Part shown: positions 56,102-64,000 of the stretch, piece after piece
Position numbering within the stretch: position 1 is the first letter of the stretch
Layout of the letters: each line of letters starts with the position of its first letter
Assembly (NCBI GenBank): GCA_018266075.1
Contig: JAFEBB010000024.1
Location: 1 to 64,000, forward strand
Source of the DNA: Deltaproteobacteria bacterium
GTDB lineage: Bacteria > Myxococcota > Myxococcia > Myxococcales > SZAS-1
Reading direction: 5' to 3'
Length of the DNA stretch: 64,000 nt
Position numbers and translations under genes: made by a program
The notes under the pieces: model-generated
What the model was told of the DNA's origin: nothing
Databases searched by the model: none
What the model saw: the letters and a program-made list of their open reading frames with translations, nothing else

Positions 56102-58045
56102 TCAGTGCGCCCGAAAGACCACCGGATCGTTGAGCGCCTTCTGGTACGCGGCCTCGTCGAGGTCGCCGCGCTCGCGCAGCTTGTCGATGAGGTGCGCCAT
56201 GTGCTCGTCCCAGTTCTTCGAGGTGGCGCCCTTGCGGAAGTACACGCCGAACTTGATGGGGTTGGGGATGATCGTGGCCAGGAACACGGCCTGCTTGGGC
56301 GTGAGGCGCCGCGCGTCCACGCCGAAGTAGTAGTGCGCGGCCTGGTTGATTCCGTAGATGCCCGGGCCCCACTCGATGATGTTGAGATATATCTCGAGGA
56401 TCCGCTGCTTGGGGAGCGCCGCTTCGAGCTCCAGCGTGAGGAGCGCCTCGCGGAGCTTCCGGGAGAGCGTCCGCTCGCGGCTCAGGTAGAGGTTCTTCAC
56501 GAGCTGCTGGGTGAGCGTGGAGCCGCCGCGCAGGCGCTGGCCTTCGGCGGCGGTGGCGATGCTGTCGCGGATCTCTTCGAAATCGAAGCCGTTGTGGCTG
56601 AAGAAGTTGCCGTCCTCGCTGGTGATCACGGCCGCGGGCACAATCGCCGGCAGCTCGTTCAACGGCACGAAGTCGGGGCTCTTCTCGCTCACCAGCACGC
56701 TGTGCTCCACGCCATTCACATCGCGCGGCTTGTAGGTGAACGCGTCGCGGAGGGCGAAGTCTTCGGCGCGCGCCTTCTCTTTCAAGTCCTTGGTGTCGAG
56801 GCGCACGCCCACGCTCCACTCGTCTGGATGGCGCACCGGCCCCGACGCGCGAAGCTCCGCGCGCAGCGTGCCGTCCACGTGCGGCGGCGCCATCAGCAAG
56901 CGACCTGAGCCATTGGCGTCGGCGTCGCGCGACTCGCCCTGCGGCGGCGCGAGCTGCGGCGGCAATGCAGCCGCGAGCGTCTGGAGCTGCACCGGGCCCA
57001 CGCGCGCGTCGACATCGAACGCGAGCTCCGGCCGCAGCTCCACGCTGGCCTCGAAGGGAATCTCCACACGCGGCGCGCCGAGGACGAGCTTGGCGTCGGT
57101 GGTGGTGAGCTGCGCCTGCGCGCGATCCAGCTTCACCGTGCCCGTGAACGCGCCCATCGCCGGACCCACGGGCACAGCGGCGATGCGCGGGCTCTGGATC
57201 ACGAGCTCGGCGATCTGCGCGTCGACCTGCGCGTCGACCTCGTCGGCGCCCGGCTTGGCCTCGAGCTCGAACTTTCCCGAGAGCAATCCGCCTCGCACCT
57301 CGACGGCAGATCCGCTCGGCAAGAGGTCGTGCAGCGGAAGGTCGTCGGCTTTGACATCGAGGTGGAAGCCGTCGCCGTCGAGCGCGCCCTGGATGTACGC
57401 GCTGCCCTTCCCTGCCCAGATCCAGGCCTCGACGCTGCGCGCCTTCGCGTCGCGGCCGAGCTTCACCTGCGCGTCCACCGGCCCAACTTGAAGCGGAAGC
57501 CGCTCGGGATCCGCGCGATCGATGACGACGCGCGCGCCGTTGATGATCACCGTCGGCGGCGCGGCGCCCTGCTCGTGATCGGCCGACTTGTTCTGCGACT
57601 TCGAGTGCGGACGCCGCGCGTCGTACGCCCGAAGCCGCTCGCCCTTCTCGTCCACGCGCACGGTGATGCCGGAGAGCGTCACCTTCGACGGCTCCACGTT
57701 CCCGCGCAGCAAGCTCAAGATCGACGCGCGCACGGCCACTTGATCGACGGACAGCAGCGGCGGCTCGCCCGGGCCTCCGGGCACCGCGAGCGGGCCCACG
57801 CGCGCCTCGCCGAACCAGGAGACGAACACGTCGCTGCCGAGCGCGATCGGCCCGAGCCGCTGCTCCAATTTGGCGCGGGCCTTGTCGCGCACGTACAGCT
57901 TCATGCCATCGCCGTTGAGCACCAGGTGCGCAACGAAGAGCAGCAGCAGGAATGCGCCGAAGAGCGACGAGAGGACGATGACGCGCTTCCGGCTCAAGTA
58001 GAGCCAGGTGCGCAGCGGCGTCACCCTCTCGGTGAGGTGGTTCAT
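56102..58045 (-). CDS. GT51 peptidoglycan glycosyltransferase with long N-terminal AsmA-like region
   Basis: 647 residues. A transmembrane helix (about 22-44) anchors a long periplasmic beta-rich region (about 45-430) with AsmA-like strands (repeated short VRVDEKGER, ARVVIDRAD and VKLDRAQA blocks), followed by a GT51 lysozyme-like glycosyltransferase (about 460-640): ITSEDGNFFSHNGFD with the catalytic Glu, RGGSTLTQQLVKNLYLSRERTL and KLREALLTLELE. No transpeptidase domain follows, so it is monofunctional (MtgA-like) and polymerises lipid II. The N-terminal fusion is the odd point. Confidence 0.85.
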   Translation of the reverse strand: MNHLTERVTPLRTWLYLSRKRVIVLSSLFGAFLLLLFVAHLVLNGDGMKLYVRDKARAKLEQRLGPIALGSDVFVSWFGEARVGPLAVPGGPGEPPLLSVDQVAVRASILSLLRGNVEPSKVTLSGITVRVDEKGERLRAYDARRPHSKSQNKSADHEQGAAPPTVIINGARVVIDRADPERLPLQVGPVDAQVKLGRDAKARSVEAWIWAGKGSAYIQGALDGDGFHLDVKADDLPLHDLLPSGSAVEVRGGLLSGKFELEAKPGADEVDAQVDAQIAELVIQSPRIAAVPVGPAMGAFTGTVKLDRAQAQLTTTDAKLVLGAPRVEIPFEASVELRPELAFDVDARVGPVQLQTLAAALPPQLAPPQGESRDADANGSGRLLMAPPHVDGTLRAELRASGPVRHPDEWSVGVRLDTKDLKEKARAEDFALRDAFTYKPRDVNGVEHSVLVSEKSPDFVPLNELPAIVPAAVITSEDGNFFSHNGFDFEEIRDSIATAAEGQRLRGGSTLTQQLVKNLYLSRERTLSRKLREALLTLELEAALPKQRILEIYLNIIEWGPGIYGINQAAHYYFGVDARRLTPKQAVFLATIIPNPIKFGVYFRKGATSKNWDEHMAHLIDKLRERGDLDEAAYQKALNDPVVFRAH

Positions 58046-58060
58046 GCGAAGGAGCGAAGC

Positions 58061-59998
58061 CTACTTCTTCAAAGCCAGCTTCCCCTCCTCGACCAATTTC
58101 AGGAACTCGTGCTCGCCGAGCACGGAGATCTGCGCGCCGTCGGCGTTGTACTTCTCGGCCTTGGCGCGCTTGCCCGTGGGCTTGCCCTCCATCTCGTCGC
58201 CGCCCACCACGAGGATCGAGAGGTCCTTCGTCACGCCGCTCGGTGTGGTGCCGCCGAGCTCGGTGACCAGCTTCTGCGCCTGGCGTCGATCGAGCTGCTC
58301 CATCTTGCCGGTGAAGACCACGCTCTTGCCCGCGAGCGGACTGCCCGAGAAGTCCTCGGCGCTGGCCACCGTCGTGGTCACGAACTCCGTGAGCCGCTGA
58401 ATCAGCGCGCGGTTCTGATGAAGGCCCTCCACCACGCGGGCCGCGGTCTGCTCGCCCACGCCGTGGTGCGCCCCGAGCTCTTCGGCCGAGAGCGCGAGCA
58501 CCTTGTCCAGCGAGCCAAAGCGCGCGAGCACGCCCGACATGTGCTGTCCGAGCTCGTCGATGCCCAGCGCGCGCAGGAAGGTCGCGAGGGGCACCTTCCG
58601 CGAGGCCTGGATGTTCGCGACGATCTTCTTCGACGACACCTCGCCCATGCGCTCCAGACCCTGCAGCTGCTCCGGGGTGAGCGTGTAGAGGTCGGGCAGG
58701 TCCTTCAAGAGCCCGGCTTGCAGCGCGGCGCGCACGAGCTTCTCGCCCATGCCTTCAATCTCCAGCACGGCCAGGTAGTGAATGAAGCGCCCGGCGATCG
58801 CCGCGGGACACGTCGGCGGATCCTGGCAGAAGAGAAAGTCGCCCTCGAGCTTCGGCGGCCGGCCGCACGACGGACACTTCTCGGGAATGCCAGCCGGCTT
58901 CGGCCCGTGCTCGAGCACCTGTTCGAGGTTTGGGATCACGCCGCCGCGGCGCATGACGATGACCTTCGCGCCCACGCTCACGCCGAGCTTCTGCACCATG
59001 CCCGCGTTGTGGAGCGAGCAGCGGCTCACCGTCGCGCCCGAGAGCTGCACCGGCTCGATGATGCCCACCGGCGTGATCGCGCCCGTGCGCGAGACGCTCC
59101 ACTCGATCTCCCGGACCGTGGTCGTCGCGTCGTCGCCCTGGAACTTGTACGCAATCGAGTAGCGCGGGTGGTGCGCGGTGTTTCCCAGGCGCGCGCGCTC
59201 GCTCACCTTGTTCGCGCGGTACACGACGCCATCGACTTCGTAGTCGCGCTGCGGGCGGATCCGGTGCTGCTCCTCGTAGGCCGTCTGCAGCTCCGCGCGC
59301 GGCCGGATCTCGTGTTCCGCCGGCGTGAAGCCCTGCTCCTTGAGCCACGCGAACTTCTCTGCCTCGGTGGCGAACTCGCGGCCGAGCACGTCGTAGGCAA
59401 AGAAGCGCACCGGGTAGAGCTGGTCTTCGGGCAGCTCCTTCATCTTGATGGCGCCCGCGGCCAGGTTGCGCGGGTTGGCGAAGATGGCGGCGTAGTCCTT
59501 GAAGTCGGACAGCCGCATGTACACCTCGCCGCGCACCTCCGATGCGCGCGCGCCGTCGTGCAGCCGCTTGGGCACGTCCTGCAAGCGGACGACGTTCGCG
59601 GTGATGTCTTCACCCGCCTTGCCGTCGCCGCGCGTGGCCGCGACGGTGAGCTTGCCGCTCGCGTCGTAGGAGATGGAGCAGGCGGCGCCGTCGATCTTGG
59701 GCATCACCAGGAAGTCGCCCTGCACGTTCGACGCCCAGTTCTCGAGCTCCGCCGGCTCGTAGCACTTGTCCAGGGAGAGCATGGGCTCCTTGTGGACCAC
59801 CTTCTTGCCCAGCGTGCCCTCGCTGATCTCGTCGAGGGCGCTGCTCCCGGGCCGGAGCTTGCGCAGCCGCCGCGTGAGCCGGTCGAACTCGTAGTCGGAG
59901 ATCTCCGGCTTGTTCAGCCGGAAGTAGCGATCGTTGTGGTACCGCACGCGCTCTTCGAGCTCGTCGGCGGAGAGGCTGTCGATCTGGGCGTCGTCCAT
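58061..59998 (-). CDS. ligA: NAD-dependent DNA ligase
   Basis: 645 residues from the ATG at 59998. It seals nicks using NAD. The catalytic Lys101 is in MPKIDG, then come the adenylation and OB domains, a C4 zinc finger (KCPSCGRPP and CQDPPTCPAA, about 395-425), helix-hairpin-helix repeats, and a C-terminal BRCT domain (about 555-645; LAGKSVVFTGKMEQLDRRQA). All ligase domains are present; it is slightly shorter than the usual 660-690. No strong ribosome site for the start. Confidence 0.97.
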   Translation of the reverse strand: MDDAQIDSLSADELEERVRYHNDRYFRLNKPEISDYEFDRLTRRLRKLRPGSSALDEISEGTLGKKVVHKEPMLSLDKCYEPAELENWASNVQGDFLVMPKIDGAACSISYDASGKLTVAATRGDGKAGEDITANVVRLQDVPKRLHDGARASEVRGEVYMRLSDFKDYAAIFANPRNLAAGAIKMKELPEDQLYPVRFFAYDVLGREFATEAEKFAWLKEQGFTPAEHEIRPRAELQTAYEEQHRIRPQRDYEVDGVVYRANKVSERARLGNTAHHPRYSIAYKFQGDDATTTVREIEWSVSRTGAITPVGIIEPVQLSGATVSRCSLHNAGMVQKLGVSVGAKVIVMRRGGVIPNLEQVLEHGPKPAGIPEKCPSCGRPPKLEGDFLFCQDPPTCPAAIAGRFIHYLAVLEIEGMGEKLVRAALQAGLLKDLPDLYTLTPEQLQGLERMGEVSSKKIVANIQASRKVPLATFLRALGIDELGQHMSGVLARFGSLDKVLALSAEELGAHHGVGEQTAARVVEGLHQNRALIQRLTEFVTTTVASAEDFSGSPLAGKSVVFTGKMEQLDRRQAQKLVTELGGTTPSGVTKDLSILVVGGDEMEGKPTGKRAKAEKYNADGAQISVLGEHEFLKLVEEGKLALKK

Positions 59999-60226
59999 GC
60001 GGCGCCGGAGTGTAGTGCGCACAGACCCGCAAATCAGCCCGCTTCCTGCCCTGGGCGGGGCCTACATGGCCCTTTCTGGGCGCCCGAAAGGAACCGACGA
60101 AACGTTGCTGCATGCCCCCAGGCGGGCTGCTGCGCGCCGACCGTGAACGGCGGGACGCTGTGTCGGTCTACGATCACCGCCCGTCCGCTCTGCTCGCGCG
60201 TTGCCCACGCGCCCACGAGGTTTCGA

Positions 60227-63200
60227 ATGCCCAGCCGTGCCCTGAGGCTTCTCGGTCCAGCGCTGCTCCTGGCGCTGCTCGCCGGCTGCGGCGGCAAGAA
60301 GTCCAGCACCACCTCCACGTCCGGCACCACGAGCGCGGCGGCCTCGGGGAGCACCGGCGGCACGGCGGCCAGCACGGGCGGCACAGCCGGGTCGACGGGA
60401 GGCACCACGGCCAGCACCAGCGCCACCACGGGTTCCACCAACGCGTCCACGGGCGGATCTTCCGGCGGCACCACCGGCGGGAGCTGTACCAGCTCCAGCC
60501 AGTGCCCCAGCGGCGACGCCTGCCAGAACGGCCACTGCGTCGCGGCCTGCACCGGCGGCGCATCGAGCTGCCCCTCGGGCTGCGCCGACCTCACCAGCGA
60601 TCCCGAGAACTGCGGCGGCTGCGGCCACGCCTGCCCCTCGAGCCAGGTGTGCAGCCACGGCAGCTGCAAGGCGAGCTGCCCCACCGGCCAGCAGACCTGC
60701 TCCGGCTCCTGCGTGGACACCACCAGCGACGGCAAGAACTGCGGCAGCTGCGGCCACGCCTGCGCGTCGGGCCAGGTGTGCAGCAACGGCACGTGCAGTG
60801 CGGCCTGCCCCTCGGGTGAGAACCGCTGCGGCTCCGCCTGCGTCAACGAGGCGAGCGATCCCTCGCACTGCGGCAGCTGCACCACCGCCTGCCCCTCGGG
60901 CGACGTCTGCAGCCAGGGCCTGTGCCAGAGCGCCTGCACCACCGGCGAGACCGAGTGCTCCGGCTCCTGCGTGAACACCAGCTCCGACGCCAAGAACTGC
61001 GGCAGCTGCGGCCATGCCTGCGCCAGCGGCAAGAGCTGCACCAACGGCACCTGCGCCTCGGGCTGCCCCACCGGCGAGACCAGCTGCAACGGCGCCTGCG
61101 CGAACACCAAGACCGACGCCAACAACTGCGGCGCCTGCGGCCACGCCTGCGCCACCGGCCAGAGCTGCAGCAACGGCGCGTGCACCTCGAGCTGCGCCTC
61201 ACCCAAGACCCAGTGCGGCTCGGCGTGCGTCGACACCAACACCAACCACTCCAACTGCGGCGCCTGCGGCAACGCCTGCGCCGCGAACCAGACCTGCACC
61301 AACGGCGCCTGCACCGCGGGCACCACCTGCTCCTCGGGCAAGACCAACTGCTCCGGCGCCTGCGTGAACCTCCAGACCGACGCCACCCACTGCGGCAACT
61401 GCGCCACCGACTGCGCGGGCGGCACCTGCTCCAACGGCGTCTGCTCGGTGCCCGATGGCGGCAGCAACTGCAACGCGCCCAACGCGCTCTGCGCCGGCAA
61501 GTGCGTGAACACCCAGACCAACCACGCCGACTGCGGCAGCTGCGGCACCGTCTGCGCGTCGAACCAGACCTGCCAGGCGGGCTCGTGCACCGCGGGCACC
61601 ACCTGTCCCACCGGCCAGTCCAACTGCGCCGGCGGCTGCACCGACAAGAAGACCGACCCCGCCAACTGCGGCACCTGCGGCACGGTGTGCGCGAGCGGCG
61701 TGTGCACCAACGGCGTCTGCCAGGCGGGCGGCACGGGCTGCGGTACGGGTCAAGTCAGCTGCAGCGGCTCCTGCACCGACACCACCAAGGACCCGGCGAA
61801 CTGCGGCGCCTGCGGCCACTCCTGCGCGCCCAACAACTGCAGCAACGGCGTCTGCACCCAGGGCTGCCCGGTCGGTGAGCAGAGCTGCGGCGGCTCCTGC
61901 GTGAACCTCCAGAGCAACGGCTCGAACTGCGGCGCGTGCGGCAAGATCTGCAACGGCGGCCAGACCTGCCAGAGCGGCGTCTGCACCAGCGCCACCTGCG
62001 CCACCGGCACCGTGAGCTGCAACGGCGGCTGCGTGAACACCAAGACCGACGCCCAGAACTGCGGCGCCTGCAACCACCCCTGCGCGTCCGGTCAGACCTG
62101 CACCAACGGGGTGTGCAAGACCACCTGCACCAGCGGCGAGACGCTCTGCGGCACCACCTGCGTCAACGAGCAGGGTGACCACCAGAACTGCGGCAGCTGC
62201 GGCCACGCCTGCGCCACCAACCAGGTCTGCAACGGCGGCGTCTGCCAGATCAGCTGCACCGGCGGCCAGACCGCCTGCGGCAACAGCTGCGTGAACCTCC
62301 AGACCAGCAAGAGCAACTGCGGCGCCTGCGGCACCGCCTGCACCAGCACCGAGGTCTGCAACGCCGGCACGTGCACCGCGAGCACCACCACGCCCGACGG
62401 CGGCTCTTCCGGCTGCGGCACGCTCAAGAGCTGCTCCGGCTCCTGCGTGAACACCCAGACCGACGACCAGAACTGCGGCACCTGCGGCCACGCCTGCACC
62501 AGCCCGCAGACCTGCACCAACGGCACCTGCAAGGTGCCCTGCGCCAGCCCGAACACGCTCTGCGGCACCTCGACCTGCACCAACACCCAGACCGACGCCA
62601 AGAACTGCGGCTCCTGCAACCACGCCTGCCCCACCGGCCAGACCTGCCAGGCCGGCACCTGCAAGGCCGCCGCGGGCGGCTGCTCGGGAAGTCAGACGCT
62701 CTGCTCCGGCACCTGCGTGGACATGCAGACCGACATCAACCACTGCGGCAGCTGCACCAAGAAGTGCGCCTCGGGCCAGACCTGCCAGGCCGGCGCGTGC
62801 AAGACCCAGTGCGCCGCGCCCAACACCCAGTGCGGCAACAGCTGCGTGAACACCCAGTCGGACAAGAACAACTGCGGCGCGTGCAGCAACGCCTGCAGCT
62901 CCGGCGAGGTCTGCAAGAACGGCAGCTGCACCTCGACCACGCCGAGCGACGGCGGCTCGGGCTCGGCCGACGCCGGCGGCGACGCGTGCGCCCCCGACAC
63001 CGACTGCAGCGGCGACTGCGTCGATCTCCAGAGCGACATCGCCAACTGCGGCGCCTGCGGCACCGCCTGCGACACCGGCGAGATCTGCGACGCCGGCAGC
63101 TGCGCCGCCGACACCGGCAACTGCACCACGGATCCCTTCACCACCGACTGCAGCGGCGACTGCGTGGACACCACCAGCGACGACAACAACTGCGGCGACT

Positions 63201-64000
63201 GCGGCACCACCTGCGACACCGACCAGACCTGCACCGACTCCGCGTGCGCCTGCACCGACTCCACCGAGACCCTCTGCACCGACGACTCCACCGGCACCTC
63301 CACCTGCACCAACACCGACACCGATCCCCTGAACTGCGGCAGCTGCGGCACCGCCTGCGGCAGCGGCGCCACCTGCGAGAGCGGCGCCTGCGCCTGCGCC
63401 GACGGCTCGGCGAGCTGCTCCGACGGCTCCTGCCCCGACACCACCAGCGACCCGGCGAACTGCGGCGGCTGCGGCGTCGACGACCCGAGCTTCATCTGCG
63501 GCACCGGCCTCACCTGCACCGACGCCACCTGTACGTGCTCGGACGGCTCGCCCGCCTGCGACGACGGCGCCGGCAACCTCACCTGCCCCGACCTGACCAG
63601 CGACCAGCAGAACTGCGGCGCTTGCGGCAACGACTGCGGCACCGACGCCTGCATCGACGGCAGCTGCCAGACCTGCGACGCCCCCAGCCAGATGTGCGAC
63701 GACGGCACGGGCAACATGGTCTGCACCGACACCTCCACCGACGACGCCAACTGCGGCGGCTGCGGCATCGCCTGCCCCGGTTCGCAGACCTGCACCGACT
63801 CCACCTGCTCCTGCCCCGACGGCACCCAGGACTGCCAAGGCGACGGGAGCTGCATCGACCTCAACAGCGACGACACCAACTGCGGCAGCTGCGGCAACGA
63901 CTGCACCGCGAACGGCCAGGTCTGCGACGGCAGCGGCAACTGCACCGACAACTGCGCCGCCGGGGAGATCTCCTGCAACGGCACCTGCGTGTCGTCGACG
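60227..64000 (+). CDS. Giant cysteine-rich repeat lipoprotein (3' end outside window)
   Basis: At least 1258 residues, still open at the right edge. Signal peptide with lipobox LLAGC, then a low-complexity Ser/Thr/Gly linker (about 22-90). The rest is about 25 repeats of roughly 45 residues built on a core such as NCGSCGHACASGQVCSNGTC, with spacer CSGSCVDTTSD. Early repeats are Ser/Gly/Thr/Lys-rich; from about base 63000 they become Asp-rich (for example DDNNCGDCGTTCDTDQTC), so the character shifts toward acidic, possibly Ca-binding. Probably a disulfide-rigid surface filament. The legacy automatic name tryptophan synthase alpha chain, sometimes seen for such repeats, has no basis here. Confidence 0.85.
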   Translation, partial: MPSRALRLLGPALLLALLAGCGGKKSSTTSTSGTTSAAASGSTGGTAASTGGTAGSTGGTTASTSATTGSTNASTGGSSGGTTGGSCTSSSQCPSGDACQNGHCVAACTGGASSCPSGCADLTSDPENCGGCGHACPSSQVCSHGSCKASCPTGQQTCSGSCVDTTSDGKNCGSCGHACASGQVCSNGTCSAACPSGENRCGSACVNEASDPSHCGSCTTACPSGDVCSQGLCQSACTTGETECSGSCVNTSSDAKNCGSCGHACASGKSCTNGTCASGCPTGETSCNGACANTKTDANNCGACGHACATGQSCSNGACTSSCASPKTQCGSACVDTNTNHSNCGACGNACAANQTCTNGACTAGTTCSSGKTNCSGACVNLQTDATHCGNCATDCAGGTCSNGVCSVPDGGSNCNAPNALCAGKCVNTQTNHADCGSCGTVCASNQTCQAGSCTAGTTCPTGQSNCAGGCTDKKTDPANCGTCGTVCASGVCTNGVCQAGGTGCGTGQVSCSGSCTDTTKDPANCGACGHSCAPNNCSNGVCTQGCPVGEQSCGGSCVNLQSNGSNCGACGKICNGGQTCQSGVCTSATCATGTVSCNGGCVNTKTDAQNCGACNHPCASGQTCTNGVCKTTCTSGETLCGTTCVNEQGDHQNCGSCGHACATNQVCNGGVCQISCTGGQTACGNSCVNLQTSKSNCGACGTACTSTEVCNAGTCTASTTTPDGGSSGCGTLKSCSGSCVNTQTDDQNCGTCGHACTSPQTCTNGTCKVPCASPNTLCGTSTCTNTQTDAKNCGSCNHACPTGQTCQAGTCKAAAGGCSGSQTLCSGTCVDMQTDINHCGSCTKKCASGQTCQAGACKTQCAAPNTQCGNSCVNTQSDKNNCGACSNACSSGEVCKNGSCTSTTPSDGGSGSADAGGDACAPDTDCSGDCVDLQSDIANCGACGTACDTGEICDAGSCAADTGNCTTDPFTTDCSGDCVDTTSDDNNCGDCGTTCDTDQTCTDSACACTDSTETLCTDDSTGTSTCTNTDTDPLNCGSCGTACGSGATCESGACACADGSASCSDGSCPDTTSDPANCGGCGVDDPSFICGTGLTCTDATCTCSDGSPACDDGAGNLTCPDLTSDQQNCGACGNDCGTDACIDGSCQTCDAPSQMCDDGTGNMVCTDTSTDDANCGGCGIACPGSQTCTDSTCSCPDGTQDCQGDGSCIDLNSDDTNCGSCGNDCTANGQVCDGSGNCTDNCAAGEISCNGTCVSST

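Noticed and set aside
61199-63838. An 879-codon antisense frame (and two more, 60034-61734 and 62692-63984) through the cysteine repeat region
   Set aside because: They are mirror frames of a strongly repetitive GC-rich gene; their Ala/Gly/Val or Pro/Gln/Leu-rich products are composition artefacts and they have no proper starts.
60227-64000. Reading the cysteine repeats as a CRISPR array or a DNA-level tandem repeat
   Set aside because: Units vary in sequence and length and keep one open frame; the conservation is at protein level, so there are no identical direct repeats and no spacers.

Overview
This 64 kb window is GC-rich chromosomal DNA that most likely comes from a myxobacterium (phylum Myxococcota). 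The evidence is a MYXO-CTERM type sorting tail (gene at 12916-14481), many cysteine-rich lipoproteins with Gly/Ser/Thr linkers, eukaryote-like Ser/Thr kinases fused to TPR or zinc-ribbon modules, FHA-domain proteins, a PP2C phosphatase, PEGA and PilZ proteins, and strong G/C preference at third codon positions. The content is mostly core chromosome. I see no prophage, insertion sequence, integrase, CRISPR array or rRNA operon.

Layout. 0-10 kb: the 3' end of groEL with its terminator, a divergent Lrp/aminotransferase unit, psuG, an FHA-GAF-AAA-HTH protein that looks like a dead sigma-54 activator, a deoxynucleoside kinase, a GIDE-domain membrane protein, plsC coupled to a TPR lipoprotein, and tRNA-Gln(UUG). 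10-21.5 kb: gyrB, a DJ-1/PfpI protein, a MYXO-CTERM protein, a two-gene NAD salvage unit (pncB-pncA like), a PP2C phosphatase, a PBP4/DacB-type peptidase with an extra C-terminal region, and proA. 21.5-30 kb: three small lipoproteins (two are paralogues and the first has a structured leader), a rhomboid protease, and a leftward run gckA-like, fmt, AroQ-like, rsmB and rpe. 29-40 kb: envelope and signalling genes (HAMP protein, TonB-like protein, PhnD-like protein, FHA-TPR protein, zinc-ribbon membrane protein, two Ser/Thr kinases). 40-49 kb: a response-regulator diguanylate cyclase, a fabI/inhA-like gene, two tiny zinc-ribbon proteins, a phosphoesterase, a PilZ protein, an MFS transporter, recF, an ADP-ribosylglycohydrolase and a PEGA lipoprotein. 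49-64 kb: a cysteine-rich lipoprotein, a MoaD-MoaE fusion, a 1-Cys peroxiredoxin, a GAF-GGDEF cyclase, a salvage run (tdk, upp-like, hpt), a GT51 glycosyltransferase with a long N-terminal region, ligA, and a very large repeat lipoprotein that runs off the right edge.

Functional themes. (1) Protein phosphorylation: two kinases, two FHA proteins and a PP2C phosphatase. (2) c-di-GMP: two GGDEF proteins with intact active and I-site motifs plus a PilZ receptor. (3) Nucleotide and NAD salvage: psuG, dNK, pncA/pncB, tdk, upp, hpt. (4) Envelope: DacB, GT51, lipoproteins, repeat adhesin-like proteins.

The most interesting signals are not genes. A 14-bp palindrome, TAAC-N6-GTTA, occurs seven times exactly and at least six more times with one mismatch. 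It often begins at a TAA stop codon, and inside genes it is spelled with codons that are rare for this DNA. A second family of intergenic elements is built from 7-bp tandem units; two copies 49 kb apart share 36 of 40 bases. Several proteins keep a known fold but have lost its catalytic residues (sigma-54-type AAA+, AroQ-like).
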